Source of the DNA: Virgibacillus profundi
Lineage (GTDB): Bacteria; Bacillota; Bacilli; Bacillales; Amphibacillaceae
DNA length: 64,000 bases
Reading direction: 5' to 3'
NCBI RefSeq assembly: GCF_002287375.1
Contig: NZ_NPOA01000009.1
Location: 62,001-126,000 of the forward strand
Shown: piece by piece, positions 8,600 to 17,671 of the stretch
Layout: each line of letters begins with the position of its first letter
How positions within the stretch are numbered: position 1 is the first letter of the stretch
The notes under the pieces: generated by a model
Seen by the model: the letters and a program-made list of their open reading frames with translations, nothing else
Databases searched by the model: none
Told to the model about the DNA's origin: nothing
Translations under genes and position numbers: made by a program

Positions 8600-9115
8600 T
8601 TGTTGAAATTATTTTTACCAAATGAACATGTTAAAAGTGTATTTGATATTCAGCCTGCAATTTTAAAACAAAAAGGAATTAAGGGAATAATAACGGATTT
8701 GGATAACACGCTTGTAGCATGGGATGTAAAAGATGCTACACCTGAAGTAATTCAGTGGTTCAAGCTTATGAAGGATAATGATATTAAAGTAACGATTATT
8801 TCAAATAATAAACAGGAGCGCGTTAAAATTTTCTCCGAGCCATTGGATACCCCATTTGTATTTAGTGCAAGAAAACCGCTAAGCCGTGCTTTTAAAACAG
8901 TAGCTAAACAGATGGAGTTGAAAAAAGAAGAGGTTGTTGTAATTGGGGATCAGCTATTAACAGACGTTCTTGGTGGAAACTTTGCAGGGTTTTATACAAT
9001 TTTAGTTGTTCCAATTGTACAGACTGATGGTAAAATAACGAAAATAAACCGGAAGATAGAAAGAAGAATTTTAAATTATATGCGCAGAAAAGGAAAGATA
9101 AGCTGGGAGGAATAA
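8600..9115 (+). CDS. yqeG: YqeG family HAD-type phosphatase
   Basis: A HAD-superfamily hydrolase of the YqeG group (about 171 residues), probably acting on a phosphorylated mitochondrial-type PTPMT1/GEP4-like substrate; the bacterial substrate is not established. Motif I is TDLDNTLVAWD (about residues 32-42), followed by IISNNKQERV (motif II region), a Lys in SARKPLSRAF and GDQLLTDVLGGN (motif III). Three successive TTG codons (8597, 8600, 8603) are possible starts; GAGGTG at 8588-8593 favours 8600 or 8603. First gene of the yqe operon, two bases before yqeH. Confidence 0.9.
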   Translation: MLKLFLPNEHVKSVFDIQPAILKQKGIKGIITDLDNTLVAWDVKDATPEVIQWFKLMKDNDIKVTIISNNKQERVKIFSEPLDTPFVFSARKPLSRAFKTVAKQMELKKEEVVVIGDQLLTDVLGGNFAGFYTILVVPIVQTDGKITKINRKIERRILNYMRRKGKISWEE

Positions 9116-9117
9116 GA

Positions 9118-10218
9118 TTGGAAAAAATATATTGCCAGGGCTGTGGTGTTCTTATTCAAACATCATCCCGCAAGGAACCTGGGTATACTCCAAAGTCATC
9201 ACTCGAAAAAGAGGATATACTTTGTCAGAGATGCTTTAGATTGAAACATTATAATGAGATTCAGGATGTATCCATTAAGGATGATGATTTCCTGCAGATG
9301 GTAAGCTCGATAAGAAATGCAGATGGTTTAGTGGTGCATGTGATTGATATATTTGACGTAAATGGAAGTCTGATTAAGAGCCTTCCAAGAATAACGGGTA
9401 ATAATCCAATTGTCCTCGTGGGCAACAAAGTAGATCTATTACCGAAATCAACGAATAAAAATCAACTGATTCAATGGCTGAGATCATCTGCCAAAGAAGC
9501 TGGTATAAAGGTGAAAGATGTGTTTTTAATATCCTCCATCAAAGGCCATGGAATGGAAGAACTAACCGAAAGCATGGAAGATTTGAGAAATGATAAGGAT
9601 GTTTATATTGTCGGTACAACGAATGTCGGTAAGTCTACATTTATTAATCGCTTAATAAAACAGCAAACCGGGCACAGTGATGTAATTACTACATCCTATT
9701 TCCCTGGTACCACATTAGGGTTTATTGAAATTCCATTGGATGGTGGAGCTTCTTTAATTGATACACCAGGAATTGTGAATAAGCAGCAGATCGCTCATTA
9801 TGTCAGTGAACAGGATTTGAAATTGATTTCACCGAACAAGGAGATTAAAGCACGAATTTATCAATTAAATAATCAACAAACATTATTCATTGGAGGTTTA
9901 GCACGACTTGATTTTATAAAAGGGGACAGGCAGTCATTTGTTTGTTATTTCTCCAATCAGCTTCCAATTCACCGGACAAAATTGGAGAAAGCGGATGAAC
10001 TATATAAAAATCAAGTTGGTCAGCTTTTATCACCACCAAACGAAAAAACACTCGAAATTTTACCTGAATTAACAGAAAGTTCATTTCGTATTACGGAAGA
10101 AAAAACAGATATTTTATTTCCGGGACTCGGCTGGGTCAGTATTCCAGGGAAAGATATAACGGTCGTTGCACACAGTCCAAAGGAAGTCGCCGTATCTGTC
10201 AGGAAGTCATTGCTCTAG
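9118..10218 (+). CDS. yqeH: Ribosome biogenesis GTPase YqeH
   Basis: A circularly permuted GTPase needed for 30S subunit assembly, 366 residues. An N-terminal zinc finger has Cys6, Cys9, Cys36 and Cys39. The G motifs occur in the permuted order G4 (NKVD, 103-106), G5 (SSIKG, about 139-143), G1 (GTTNVGKS, 166-173) and G3 (DTPG, 215-218). The C-terminal part is a treble-clef/RNA-binding region. The TTG start follows GGAGGAATAAGA, which overlaps the yqeG stop. The tight spacing with yqeG and aroE indicates one operon. Confidence 0.96.
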   Translation: MEKIYCQGCGVLIQTSSRKEPGYTPKSSLEKEDILCQRCFRLKHYNEIQDVSIKDDDFLQMVSSIRNADGLVVHVIDIFDVNGSLIKSLPRITGNNPIVLVGNKVDLLPKSTNKNQLIQWLRSSAKEAGIKVKDVFLISSIKGHGMEELTESMEDLRNDKDVYIVGTTNVGKSTFINRLIKQQTGHSDVITTSYFPGTTLGFIEIPLDGGASLIDTPGIVNKQQIAHYVSEQDLKLISPNKEIKARIYQLNNQQTLFIGGLARLDFIKGDRQSFVCYFSNQLPIHRTKLEKADELYKNQVGQLLSPPNEKTLEILPELTESSFRITEEKTDILFPGLGWVSIPGKDITVVAHSPKEVAVSVRKSLL

Positions 10219-10230
10219 GGGGAGAATAAA

Positions 10231-11076
10231 ATGGCCAATCACTTTGCACTTATCGGTTATCCGATTAAACATTCATTGTCACCATGGATACATGAACAAT
10301 TTTTGAAAAAAACTAATTTAGAGGGGACATATACCATTCATGAGATCCCCCTTACTGATTCCTTTGAAGATCATGTAAAGAAGTTAAAAGAAACCCGAAT
10401 AAATGGATTTAATGTAACCGTCCCTTATAAACAGGAAATCATTCCGTTTTTGGATGAAATTGATGGAATGGCAAGTAAAATGGGAGCAGTTAATACTGTA
10501 GCCAACAAAGACGGGAAATGGATCGGCTATAATACAGATGGAATCGGTTATTTACGGTCATTGGAAAGTAAATTCCCGGCATTGTTTTTAAATATGCAGA
10601 AACGTGTTTTAGTGATTGGTGCCGGCGGTGCTGCCAGAGGAATATTTTGTGCACTGGATTCCGCCGGTTTTAAGTATATCGATATTACAAATCGAACGGC
10701 CCGGAGTGCTCAGGAAATAGCGGAGCTTAGAAGTTCAGATACAAATACAGCTATTTTGACCTTGAAAGAAGCAGAAGATAATATAAAGGATTATGATGTT
10801 ATCATCCAAACGACTTCTGTTGGAATGAAACCGACTGTAGATGCGTCGATCATTAACTTGGATCATGTCAGGCAGGACAGCATTGTAAGTGACATTATAT
10901 ACCAACCGATAAAAACAAAACTATTACAACAGGCTGAAACCTCTGGTGCATCGGTTCATTTTGGACATACAATGCTTATATATCAGGCACAATATGCATT
11001 TGAAATCTGGACAAACAAAAAATCACCAATCGATGACATGGATTTAAAATTACAACTTATTTTGGAAGGAAGATAA
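10231..11076 (+). CDS. aroE: Shikimate dehydrogenase (NADP+)
   Basis: This enzyme reduces 3-dehydroshikimate to shikimate with NADPH in the aromatic amino acid pathway. At 281 residues it has the usual length. SLSPWIHE (15-22) binds substrate, NVTVPYKQ carries the catalytic Lys67, NTDG (101-104) carries the Asp partner, and GAGGAARG (130-137) is the nucleotide-binding turn. HFGHTMLIYQA near the end is the conserved C-terminal loop. The ribosome site is GGGGGAG. One base separates it from yhbY. Confidence 0.96.
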   Translation: MANHFALIGYPIKHSLSPWIHEQFLKKTNLEGTYTIHEIPLTDSFEDHVKKLKETRINGFNVTVPYKQEIIPFLDEIDGMASKMGAVNTVANKDGKWIGYNTDGIGYLRSLESKFPALFLNMQKRVLVIGAGGAARGIFCALDSAGFKYIDITNRTARSAQEIAELRSSDTNTAILTLKEAEDNIKDYDVIIQTTSVGMKPTVDASIINLDHVRQDSIVSDIIYQPIKTKLLQQAETSGASVHFGHTMLIYQAQYAFEIWTNKKSPIDDMDLKLQLILEGR

Positions 11077-11077
11077 T

Positions 11078-11368
11078 ATGTTAACAGGTAAGCAAAAAAG
11101 GTTTTTACGCGCAGAAGCAAATAATTTAAAAGCTATATTCCAGGTGGGTAAAGACGGTGTGAACGATAATATGATCACTCAAATAAATGAAGCTTTGGAG
11201 AAACGCGAATTAATAAAAGTAAGCATCCTGCAAAATTGTATGGAAGATAAAGAAACAGTTGCAAAGCAGTTAGCTGAAGGGACAGGCGCAGAAATTGCTC
11301 AAATTATAGGCAATAACATTGTCCTGTACAAAGAATCAGAGAAGAATAAAACAATTCAATTACCATAA
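11078..11368 (+). CDS. yhbY: YhbY/YqeI family RNA-binding protein
   Basis: A 96-residue CRM-domain protein that associates with pre-50S ribosomal particles in other bacteria. LTGKQKRFLRAEANNLKAIFQVGKDGV at the N-terminus and LAEGTGAEIAQIIGNNIVLYKE at the C-terminus are the conserved CRM elements, with GKDG forming the usual GxxG loop. GGAAGG precedes the ATG. Within the operon it lies between aroE and nadD, as in B. subtilis (yqeI). Confidence 0.94.
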   Translation: MLTGKQKRFLRAEANNLKAIFQVGKDGVNDNMITQINEALEKRELIKVSILQNCMEDKETVAKQLAEGTGAEIAQIIGNNIVLYKESEKNKTIQLP

Positions 11369-11415
11369 GTGTGGGTAAAAGTGCGTATTGAACATTCACT
11401 AAAAAGGAGTTTGTT

Positions 11416-11985
11416 ATGAAACGTGTCGGAATTCTAGGAGGAACATTCGATCCGCCTCATTTAGGGCATTTGATCATTGCTGAAGAAGTTCGTCTGGCGC
11501 TAAATTTGGAAGAGGTATGGTTTATTCCCTCCTTTACACCTCCACATAAGGATGAAGCTAGGACAAGTGCAGCGCATCGAATGAATATGCTTCAGATGGC
11601 AATAAAGAATAATTCTTCATTTCAAATGAATACAATAGAAATAGAACGTTTAGGGAAATCATATACATTTGATACGATGAAAGCATTACGTAATGAATTT
11701 CCTGAAAACGATTTTCACTTTATTATTGGTGCAGATATGGTTGAATATTTGCCGCATTGGAATAAAATTGATGAACTCATAAAGCTTGTTCAGTTTGTTG
11801 GCGTTGGACGTCCCGGATATCAATTGAATACCCCTTATCCAATTACAAAGGTTGAAATACCCATGATTGAGATTTCTTCAACAAGTATTAGAAATCGATT
11901 AGCCAACAAAGAAACGGTGAACTATTTAATTCCTGAAGATGTGTATGCTTATATTAAGGAGAAACAGTTGTATGAAAATAAATGA
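11416..11985 (+). CDS. nadD: Nicotinate-nucleotide adenylyltransferase
   Basis: It adenylates nicotinate mononucleotide to deamido-NAD, an essential NAD synthesis step. The 189 residues match the family. GGTFDPPHLGHL (8-19) is the (H/T)xGH nucleotidyltransferase motif and ISSTSIRNR near residue 156 is the second ATP-binding motif. The ribosome site AAAAGGAG precedes the ATG. The last 14 bases overlap yqeK, which suggests translational coupling. Confidence 0.97.
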   Translation: MKRVGILGGTFDPPHLGHLIIAEEVRLALNLEEVWFIPSFTPPHKDEARTSAAHRMNMLQMAIKNNSSFQMNTIEIERLGKSYTFDTMKALRNEFPENDFHFIIGADMVEYLPHWNKIDELIKLVQFVGVGRPGYQLNTPYPITKVEIPMIEISSTSIRNRLANKETVNYLIPEDVYAYIKEKQLYENK

Positions 11986-12538
11986 AGCAATTGAACATGT
12001 AAAACCTCACTTAACCAAGGAACGATTTGAACATACATTAAGAGTTCAAGAAACTGCGGCAAATCTTGCAAAATTATATAATGAATCAAAGGAAAAGACT
12101 GAACTTGCGGCAATTTTTCACGATTATGCAAAATATCGTCCATTGGATGAAATGGAAAGATGGATAGTTGAGAGTCGTCTGCCAAAGGATCTGCTGCATT
12201 ATCATCATGAATTATGGCATGGTCCTGTTGCAGCAATTTTAATTGAAAAAGAATATGGTATAAAAGATAATGACATTCAATGTGCTATTGCCTATCATAC
12301 GACTGGAAGGGCACATATGGGAAAACTGGAACAGATTATATTTTTAGCTGATTATATTGAACCGGGAAGAAGTTTTCCAGGGGTGGAAGAAGTAAGAGAA
12401 ATGGCTAAAAAGGATTTAATACATGCGTGCTTAATGGCATCTAGAAATACAATCCAGTTTTTAATGCATAAAAACGCAACAATCTACCCGGATACGTTTC
12501 ATGCATATAATGATTTAACTCGTATGAATAGACAGTGA
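11972..12538 (+). CDS. yqeK: HD-domain hydrolase YqeK (bis(5'-nucleosyl)-tetraphosphatase, symmetrical)
   Basis: An HD-type phosphohydrolase of 188 residues; characterised YqeK proteins cleave diadenosine tetraphosphate symmetrically to ADP. FEHTLRVQETA, FHDYAKY (His-Asp pair), HHELWHGPVAA and IAYHTTGRA supply the metal ligands. The ATG at 11972 overlaps nadD by 14 bases and has AAGGAGA upstream; an in-frame ATG 33 bases earlier would add an unconserved extension and is rejected. Neighbour to nadD in most Bacillaceae. Confidence 0.93.
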   Translation: MKINEAIEHVKPHLTKERFEHTLRVQETAANLAKLYNESKEKTELAAIFHDYAKYRPLDEMERWIVESRLPKDLLHYHHELWHGPVAAILIEKEYGIKDNDIQCAIAYHTTGRAHMGKLEQIIFLADYIEPGRSFPGVEEVREMAKKDLIHACLMASRNTIQFLMHKNATIYPDTFHAYNDLTRMNRQ

Positions 12539-12595
12539 TATTTTATTTTAAGGAATTTTACTTTATCAAGACAATTTTATGGAGGTAATTTATAG

Positions 12596-12952
12596 ATGGA
12601 AAACAAGGAAATTATTCAATTCGTGGCAGAAGCATGTGACGATAAGAGGGCCGAAGATATTGTGGTTCTGGATATGAACGAAGTTTCTCTAGTTGCAGAT
12701 TATTTTTTGATTTGTCATGGAAGTAATGAACGTCAGGTACAGGCAATCTCGCGAGGTATTAAACAAGCAATGGATGAAAAAGACTTACCTGTTAAGCGAA
12801 TTGAAGGGTTTGACCAGGCACGATGGATATTGGTAGATCTAGGTGATATTGTTTGTCATATTTTCCATAGGGATGAACGGAGTTATTACAATCTGGAGCG
12901 CCTGTGGGGAGATGCAGTACATGTGTCCTTAGAGATAGGTCAGGAAGGGTAA
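12596..12952 (+). CDS. rsfS: Ribosome silencing factor RsfS
   Basis: A 118-residue protein that binds uL14 on the 50S subunit and blocks subunit joining in starvation. IVVLDMNEVSLVADYFLICHG, RQVQAISRGI and WILVDLGDIVCHIFHRDERSYYNLERLWGDA are the conserved blocks of the Iojap/RsfS family. GGAGGTAATTTATAG precedes the ATG. It lies 57 bases after yqeK and three before yqeM (yqeL position in B. subtilis). Confidence 0.96.
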   Translation: MENKEIIQFVAEACDDKRAEDIVVLDMNEVSLVADYFLICHGSNERQVQAISRGIKQAMDEKDLPVKRIEGFDQARWILVDLGDIVCHIFHRDERSYYNLERLWGDAVHVSLEIGQEG

Positions 12953-12955
12953 TAC

Positions 12956-13708
12956 ATGGCTTATAAGCAAATGGCATACCTATATGACAAATTAATGGAA
13001 GATGCCCCATACGACCAGTGGATCAATTTCACGTTGGATGTATTTCGAAATTCAGGTGAAAGAATAGAGCGGATTGCTGATCTGGGATGTGGCACCGGAG
13101 AAATAACATTAAAATTGGCTAAATCCGGCCATCAGGTAACTGGTGTCGACTACTCTACAGAGATGCTCGCATATGCAGCACATAAGGCTAATCAACAAAA
13201 AACAACTGTGCAATGGCTTCAACAGGATTTAAGGGAACTGCAGGGACTTGCTGATTTTGATGCGGTTGTTAGCTTCTGTGATGTCATTAATTATATTACT
13301 TCAGAAGACGAATTGAGAAATGTGTTTAAACGAATAGCCGATTCCTTAAAAACAGGCGGATTATTTCTTTTTGATGTTCATTCTATGTTTCATGTCCAGC
13401 ATCATTTTATTAATCAGACATTTGCAGATGTTACTGAAGAAGCATCCTATATTTGGTTCTGTATTGAAGGAGAAAAGCCTGGGGAAATATTCCATGATTT
13501 AACATTTTTTTCCTTGGAAGGAAATAATTATAATAGATTTGACGAATATCATCATCAGCGAACTTATTCAATTGATTTTTATCAGCAGTTATTAATAGAG
13601 GCAGGATTTGAAAAACCAAAAGTAGTAGCAGATTTTTCGGCAAAAGAGGAAAGTCTGCATGATCAGGCAGAAAGAATTTTCTTTATAGCAAAAAAAAGGT
13701 CGGGATAA
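12956..13708 (+). CDS. yqeM: Class I SAM-dependent methyltransferase YqeM
   Basis: A 250-residue methyltransferase of unknown substrate. The SAM-binding motif ADLGCGTGEITLKLA starts near residue 41, with TGVDYSTEMLAYA as motif post-I and FDAVVSFCDVINYI as motif II. The N-terminal MAYKQMAYLYDKLMEDAPYDQW is typical of the YqeM group. It is the last gene of the operon and is followed by a terminator. In B. subtilis comER lies between this gene and comEA on the other strand; here the gap is only 116 bases and comER is absent. Confidence 0.9.
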   Translation: MAYKQMAYLYDKLMEDAPYDQWINFTLDVFRNSGERIERIADLGCGTGEITLKLAKSGHQVTGVDYSTEMLAYAAHKANQQKTTVQWLQQDLRELQGLADFDAVVSFCDVINYITSEDELRNVFKRIADSLKTGGLFLFDVHSMFHVQHHFINQTFADVTEEASYIWFCIEGEKPGEIFHDLTFFSLEGNNYNRFDEYHHQRTYSIDFYQQLLIEAGFEKPKVVADFSAKEESLHDQAERIFFIAKKRSG

Positions 13709-13735
13709 TATAAAATTCCCGATCTTTATTTTTAT
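13695..13735 (+). terminator. Terminator of the yqe operon
   Basis: AAGGTCGGGA pairs with TTCCCGATCTT (one wobble) across a loop at about 13706-13716, followed by TATTTTTATT. The hairpin overlaps the 3' end of yqeM. Confidence 0.8.
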
Positions 13736-13824
13736 TAAAGGAATTTAATGATTGATGTCGAAATATAAGTTAACCCCCTAATTTCTCCGTATTTCCTACT
13801 AATTTACGAGGATGTGATTCCCCA

Positions 13825-14421
13825 TTGATTGATTTACTCAAAAAGAGTTCATTTTTTTTGGTGATTGGAGTTTGTATAGTTATTTTTTTGTATGTTACCA
13901 GAGATGAAGATATTGGAAAGGGCAATGCTGAGCTTAATTCTGTTGAAGTATCAGCGACGGATACAAGTGAACAAAATGAAACTTTGCAAAATGAGACGAA
14001 AGTCATTGTGGATGTGAAGGGAGAAGTAATTAAACCAGGTGTATTTGAAGTTGATCCGAACGTGAGGGTAAATGATGTGATCCAAATTGCTGGAGGGTTT
14101 ACAGAAAATGCAGATCAATCGCAAGTAAATCTTGCTCAAAAAGTACAGGATGAAATGATTATTTTTATACCAAAAGCTGGCGCCGGAGAAGAAGTGCAGG
14201 GAGCAGTTGGCATCTCTAATAGCTCAGGAAAAGTAAGAATCAACTATGCAACTCAAGAGGAAATAGAAAGTATTACAGGTATAGGACCATCTAAAGCACA
14301 GGCGATTCTTCAATACAGGGAGGAGCATGGATTATTTAGAACTGTGGAAGATTTGCTTGAGGTATCCGGTATTGGGGAGAAGACACTTGAGGTGCTCAAA
14401 GGTGAGATACAGGTTCCATAG
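13825..14421 (+). CDS. comEA: Competence protein ComEA
   Basis: The membrane-anchored double-stranded DNA receptor of transformation, 198 residues. One N-terminal membrane helix (about 9-26) is followed by an SLBB domain (VDVKGEVIKPGVFEV, about 63-115) and a tandem helix-hairpin-helix domain (about 137-198) with the glycine-rich turns GIGPSKAQAI and GIGEKTLEVL. The TTG start is the best available in this frame, with GAGGATG some 13 bases upstream, so the exact start is uncertain. First gene of a comEA-comEB-comEC run. Confidence 0.94.
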   Translation: MIDLLKKSSFFLVIGVCIVIFLYVTRDEDIGKGNAELNSVEVSATDTSEQNETLQNETKVIVDVKGEVIKPGVFEVDPNVRVNDVIQIAGGFTENADQSQVNLAQKVQDEMIIFIPKAGAGEEVQGAVGISNSSGKVRINYATQEEIESITGIGPSKAQAILQYREEHGLFRTVEDLLEVSGIGEKTLEVLKGEIQVP

Positions 14422-14489
14422 GTGCATTGACGAAGTATAAACAGGAAATGTAAACTAGGGATTATACAATTATAAAAGGGGATTAGAGG

Positions 14490-15056
14490 ATGGAAAGAAT
14501 ATCTTGGGACCAATATTTTATGGCGCAAAGTCATTTACTGGCATTGAGAAGTACTTGCACGAGACTTATGGTTGGTGCAACAATCGTACGTGACAAACGA
14601 ATTATAGCAGGTGGCTATAATGGGAGTGTTTCAGGCAGTGTTCATTGTATTGATGAAGGGTGTTATGTAATTGATGGGCATTGTGTCCGTACAGTTCACG
14701 CAGAAGCAAATGCTTTACTGCAGTGTGCCAAATTTGGAGTGCCGACAGAAAATGCTGACATTTATGTTACACATTTTCCCTGCCTGCAGTGCTGTAAGCA
14801 GCTTATACAAAGTGGGATAAATACAGTATATTATGCAGAGGATTATAAAAATCATGAATATGCTGTTCAATTATTTGAAGAAGCAGGTGTGAATACAAAG
14901 AAAGTGGAATTGAATTATTTAGCTATTGACGAGAATTATCAAGAAAAAACAGATTTTGTGAAAAATCTGCTGGATAAAATGGAATCAGTTTCAACTGATG
15001 AAAAGGAACTTGCCTTATTGAAAAATGAAGCAGAAGGGCTATTTAAAATAAAATAA
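14490..15056 (+). CDS. comEB: dCMP deaminase family protein ComEB
   Basis: A zinc-dependent deoxycytidylate deaminase-like enzyme of 188 residues. VHAEANALLQC carries the zinc His and catalytic Glu, and FPCLQCCKQL carries the two zinc cysteines. The N-terminal RISWDQYFMAQSHLLALRSTC is typical of ComEB. In B. subtilis it is encoded in the comE operon but is dispensable for DNA uptake. AAAAGGGGATTAGAGG precedes the ATG. The gene sits 68 bases after comEA and just before comEC. Confidence 0.94.
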   Translation: MERISWDQYFMAQSHLLALRSTCTRLMVGATIVRDKRIIAGGYNGSVSGSVHCIDEGCYVIDGHCVRTVHAEANALLQCAKFGVPTENADIYVTHFPCLQCCKQLIQSGINTVYYAEDYKNHEYAVQLFEEAGVNTKKVELNYLAIDENYQEKTDFVKNLLDKMESVSTDEKELALLKNEAEGLFKIK

Positions 15057-15072
15057 ATAGGTGAATGATACA

Positions 15073-17358
15073 GTGAAAGGATATTGGCATTTTACTGCAA
15101 TTTCAGTAGCAATTGGATTTTTAAGCCTCTATTTTAATAGCTATTGGGCACTGGGTTCTTTGCTTATATGGTTATTTTATTTATATTACAGTGAACGGTT
15201 AGGGAAAGTAACTATCATACTATCCTTAGCCTTTACCCTCTTTTTTATTACTTATATTCCCATCATTGATGATGAAGCCGTTGAAAATTATCCACCGGAA
15301 GCTAACCAGCTGACCGGAAGAATTATTGGAAATATAAACGCCACAAGTGAAAAGATAGACTTCATACTACACGATAATTCTTCAGAAACCAAACTGCTTG
15401 TCTTTTACTTTCCTGATAAAGAAGAATATAACCCCATAGAAAATCATCCTGATATAAAACATGGTGCAACATGTGTCATTCATGGAAAAATAGAACTTCC
15501 CGATCGCAGTAGAAACCCCGGTCAATTTGATTATCGAAATTATTTATTAACAAAAGGAATTACCCACCAGATAATTGTTGACTCACTGGCAGAAGTCCAA
15601 TGTGAGGGATCTTCATTTTTAAATAGAATTTTTATGACAAGAAAGTTTTTGCTGAAACATGTAGAGAAAAATGTTAGTAAGGAGACTGCTGCCTGGTTAA
15701 GTGCTTTGGTTCTCGGAAATGATTCTCTCTTAAATGAGGAGACCGTTGAATTATTTCAGAGATGGAGCTTATCACATATATTGGCAATTTCAGGCTTACA
15801 TGTTGGTTTGGTAGTTGCTTTTATTTACTTTTTGCTTATAAAACTAAATTTATTTACAAAAGAAAAAGCTGAATGGATAATGATCTTATTTCTTCCGGTC
15901 TATGCACTAATTGCGGGAGGAGAACCATCTGTTTGGCGGGCAAGTACAATGGTATTAATTTTTATACTTTTAAGCAAAAGCAAATTAAACTTTAGTGGAA
16001 CGGATATTTTAAGTATTGTATTCATCCTATTAATCTTTTTTGATAAATATATTGTATATCATGTCGGGTTCCAGTTATCTTTTATTGTTACGTTTGGAAT
16101 AATTCTGTCAAAAAAGTGGATTTTTACATCAAGTTCTTCACTTCTCCAGGTTTTAAAAATCAGCTTTGTTGCGCAAATGATGATTTTGCCACTACAATTA
16201 GCTTATTTTTCTACGTTCCAGCCACTATCTATCCTATTGAATGTGATTATTGTTCCATATTTTTCATTTATTGTTATCCCGCTTATGTTTTTGTTATTGA
16301 TTTTCTCTCCATTTTCTGTAGTAACATCAGTTTTTGATGCTGTGTTTATACAAGTCCATCAACAAGTTCTTTACTTTGTTGAATGGATTGACAGGGTACT
16401 CAATTTTCCTTGGATTATTGGTCCATTACCAGTCTTGCTTGCTCTATTGTATTATTTTTTGTTCTTTATATTTATGAACAAACTTCAAAAGGAACAATTA
16501 AAACAGGCCTTTAAATATGGTTTTGGAATAACTGTGTTAATCATGTGTTTTGCAATCCGCCCATACTTATCTCCAGTTGGGACTATAACCATGCTCGATA
16601 TCGGGCAGGGAGATGCTTTTGTAATGGAACTGCCATATCGTAAAGCCGTAATATTTATTGATGCAGGGGCAAGGTTTACCTTTGAGGATATGGAGCCAAC
16701 TGATAATGTGTACAAGCAGGTTATTAAACCATATCTCTATTCAAGAGGGATCAGTCATGTTGATGCATTGTTTTTAACACATGAGGATATTGATCATGTT
16801 GGCAGTGTATCTTATATGATAGAGGAATTGAACATTGAGAAAATAGTAACGAGTAATATCTATGAGCTGTCAGATGAAACGAAACTATTCTGGAAAAAGA
16901 ATGATATAGAATTACTGCAAGTGGAAAGAAACGATAATTTAATGATTGGAGATCAATCTATTCATGTATTGGCACCATATAAAAATAACGGCTCTGCAAA
17001 TGAAAATTCACTTGTACTACACACGAATTTAGGAGGAAAAGACTGGTTGTTTACTGGTGATATAGGAGTAGATGAAGAAAAGGAAATACTGAGGACGTAT
17101 CCGAATTTAACTGTAGATATCCTCAAAGTTGCTCATCATGGAAGCAATACTTCTACTGACAGGAAATTTGTAAATCAACTTAAACCAGCCTATGGATTAA
17201 TTTCGGTGGGAGAAACAAATTCATATGGTCATCCGAACCCTGTAGTGATTGAAACACTTCAATCAGGGGAGGTGCATGTATTGCGAACGGATTTGGATGG
17301 TGCGGTACAATTTCGATTTAAGAATGGTGATGGATCATTTTATAAATTTTTGCCGTAA
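15073..17358 (+). CDS. comEC: DNA internalization channel ComEC/Rec2
   Basis: The membrane channel for single-stranded DNA entry in transformation, about 761 residues. An N-terminal DUF4131 part is followed by the polytopic competence domain (about 200-490) with WSLSHILAISGLHVGLV, and by a C-terminal metallo-beta-lactamase-like domain with LFLTHEDIDHVGS and VAHHGSNTSTD metal motifs. I prefer the GTG at 15073 because AGGTGA at 15059-15064 sits eight bases before it; a GTG at 15061 would overlap that site. Domain order is complete, so this is not a degraded copy. Confidence 0.95.
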   Translation: MKGYWHFTAISVAIGFLSLYFNSYWALGSLLIWLFYLYYSERLGKVTIILSLAFTLFFITYIPIIDDEAVENYPPEANQLTGRIIGNINATSEKIDFILHDNSSETKLLVFYFPDKEEYNPIENHPDIKHGATCVIHGKIELPDRSRNPGQFDYRNYLLTKGITHQIIVDSLAEVQCEGSSFLNRIFMTRKFLLKHVEKNVSKETAAWLSALVLGNDSLLNEETVELFQRWSLSHILAISGLHVGLVVAFIYFLLIKLNLFTKEKAEWIMILFLPVYALIAGGEPSVWRASTMVLIFILLSKSKLNFSGTDILSIVFILLIFFDKYIVYHVGFQLSFIVTFGIILSKKWIFTSSSSLLQVLKISFVAQMMILPLQLAYFSTFQPLSILLNVIIVPYFSFIVIPLMFLLLIFSPFSVVTSVFDAVFIQVHQQVLYFVEWIDRVLNFPWIIGPLPVLLALLYYFLFFIFMNKLQKEQLKQAFKYGFGITVLIMCFAIRPYLSPVGTITMLDIGQGDAFVMELPYRKAVIFIDAGARFTFEDMEPTDNVYKQVIKPYLYSRGISHVDALFLTHEDIDHVGSVSYMIEELNIEKIVTSNIYELSDETKLFWKKNDIELLQVERNDNLMIGDQSIHVLAPYKNNGSANENSLVLHTNLGGKDWLFTGDIGVDEEKEILRTYPNLTVDILKVAHHGSNTSTDRKFVNQLKPAYGLISVGETNSYGHPNPVVIETLQSGEVHVLRTDLDGAVQFRFKNGDGSFYKFLP

Positions 17359-17413
17359 GGTGGTGGTAGTTTAGTTTTTTACTTTTTATTTTGAGTTGGT
17401 TTAGAGAATAATG

Positions 17414-17570
17414 CTGTTAGTTGAGAGATAACTGCTTAAAGTTGAGACACAGCAGGTGATAGTTGAGAGATAAACCTAATTAGTTGTCTTATCTCTCAAC
17501 TTTCTACCTAGTTCTCTCAACTTCCAGCTACATCTCTCAACCCAAGATCCCATGTCAGTCAACTTGAGCT
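17414..17570. repeat. Array of short AGTTGAGAGATAA repeats in both orientations
   Basis: Direct copies AGTTGAGAGATAA at 17419-17431 and 17461-17473 and a shorter AGTTGAGACAC at 17440-17450 are followed by inverted copies TTATCTCTCAACT (17489-17501), TTCTCTCAACTT (17512-17523) and CATCTCTCAACC (17531-17542). The pair 17461-17473/17489-17501 is a perfect 13-bp hairpin with a 15-base loop. It may serve as the comEC terminator, although no T-run follows. Confidence 0.7.
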
Positions 17571-17671
17571 AATTTAAGAGCTAAAAGTGATTGCGCAACA
17601 CCTGACTACTAGATTACTAATTAATAAAGAATAATGGCACTGCTCATCTTAGCGGAAGAACCTTATTAAGG

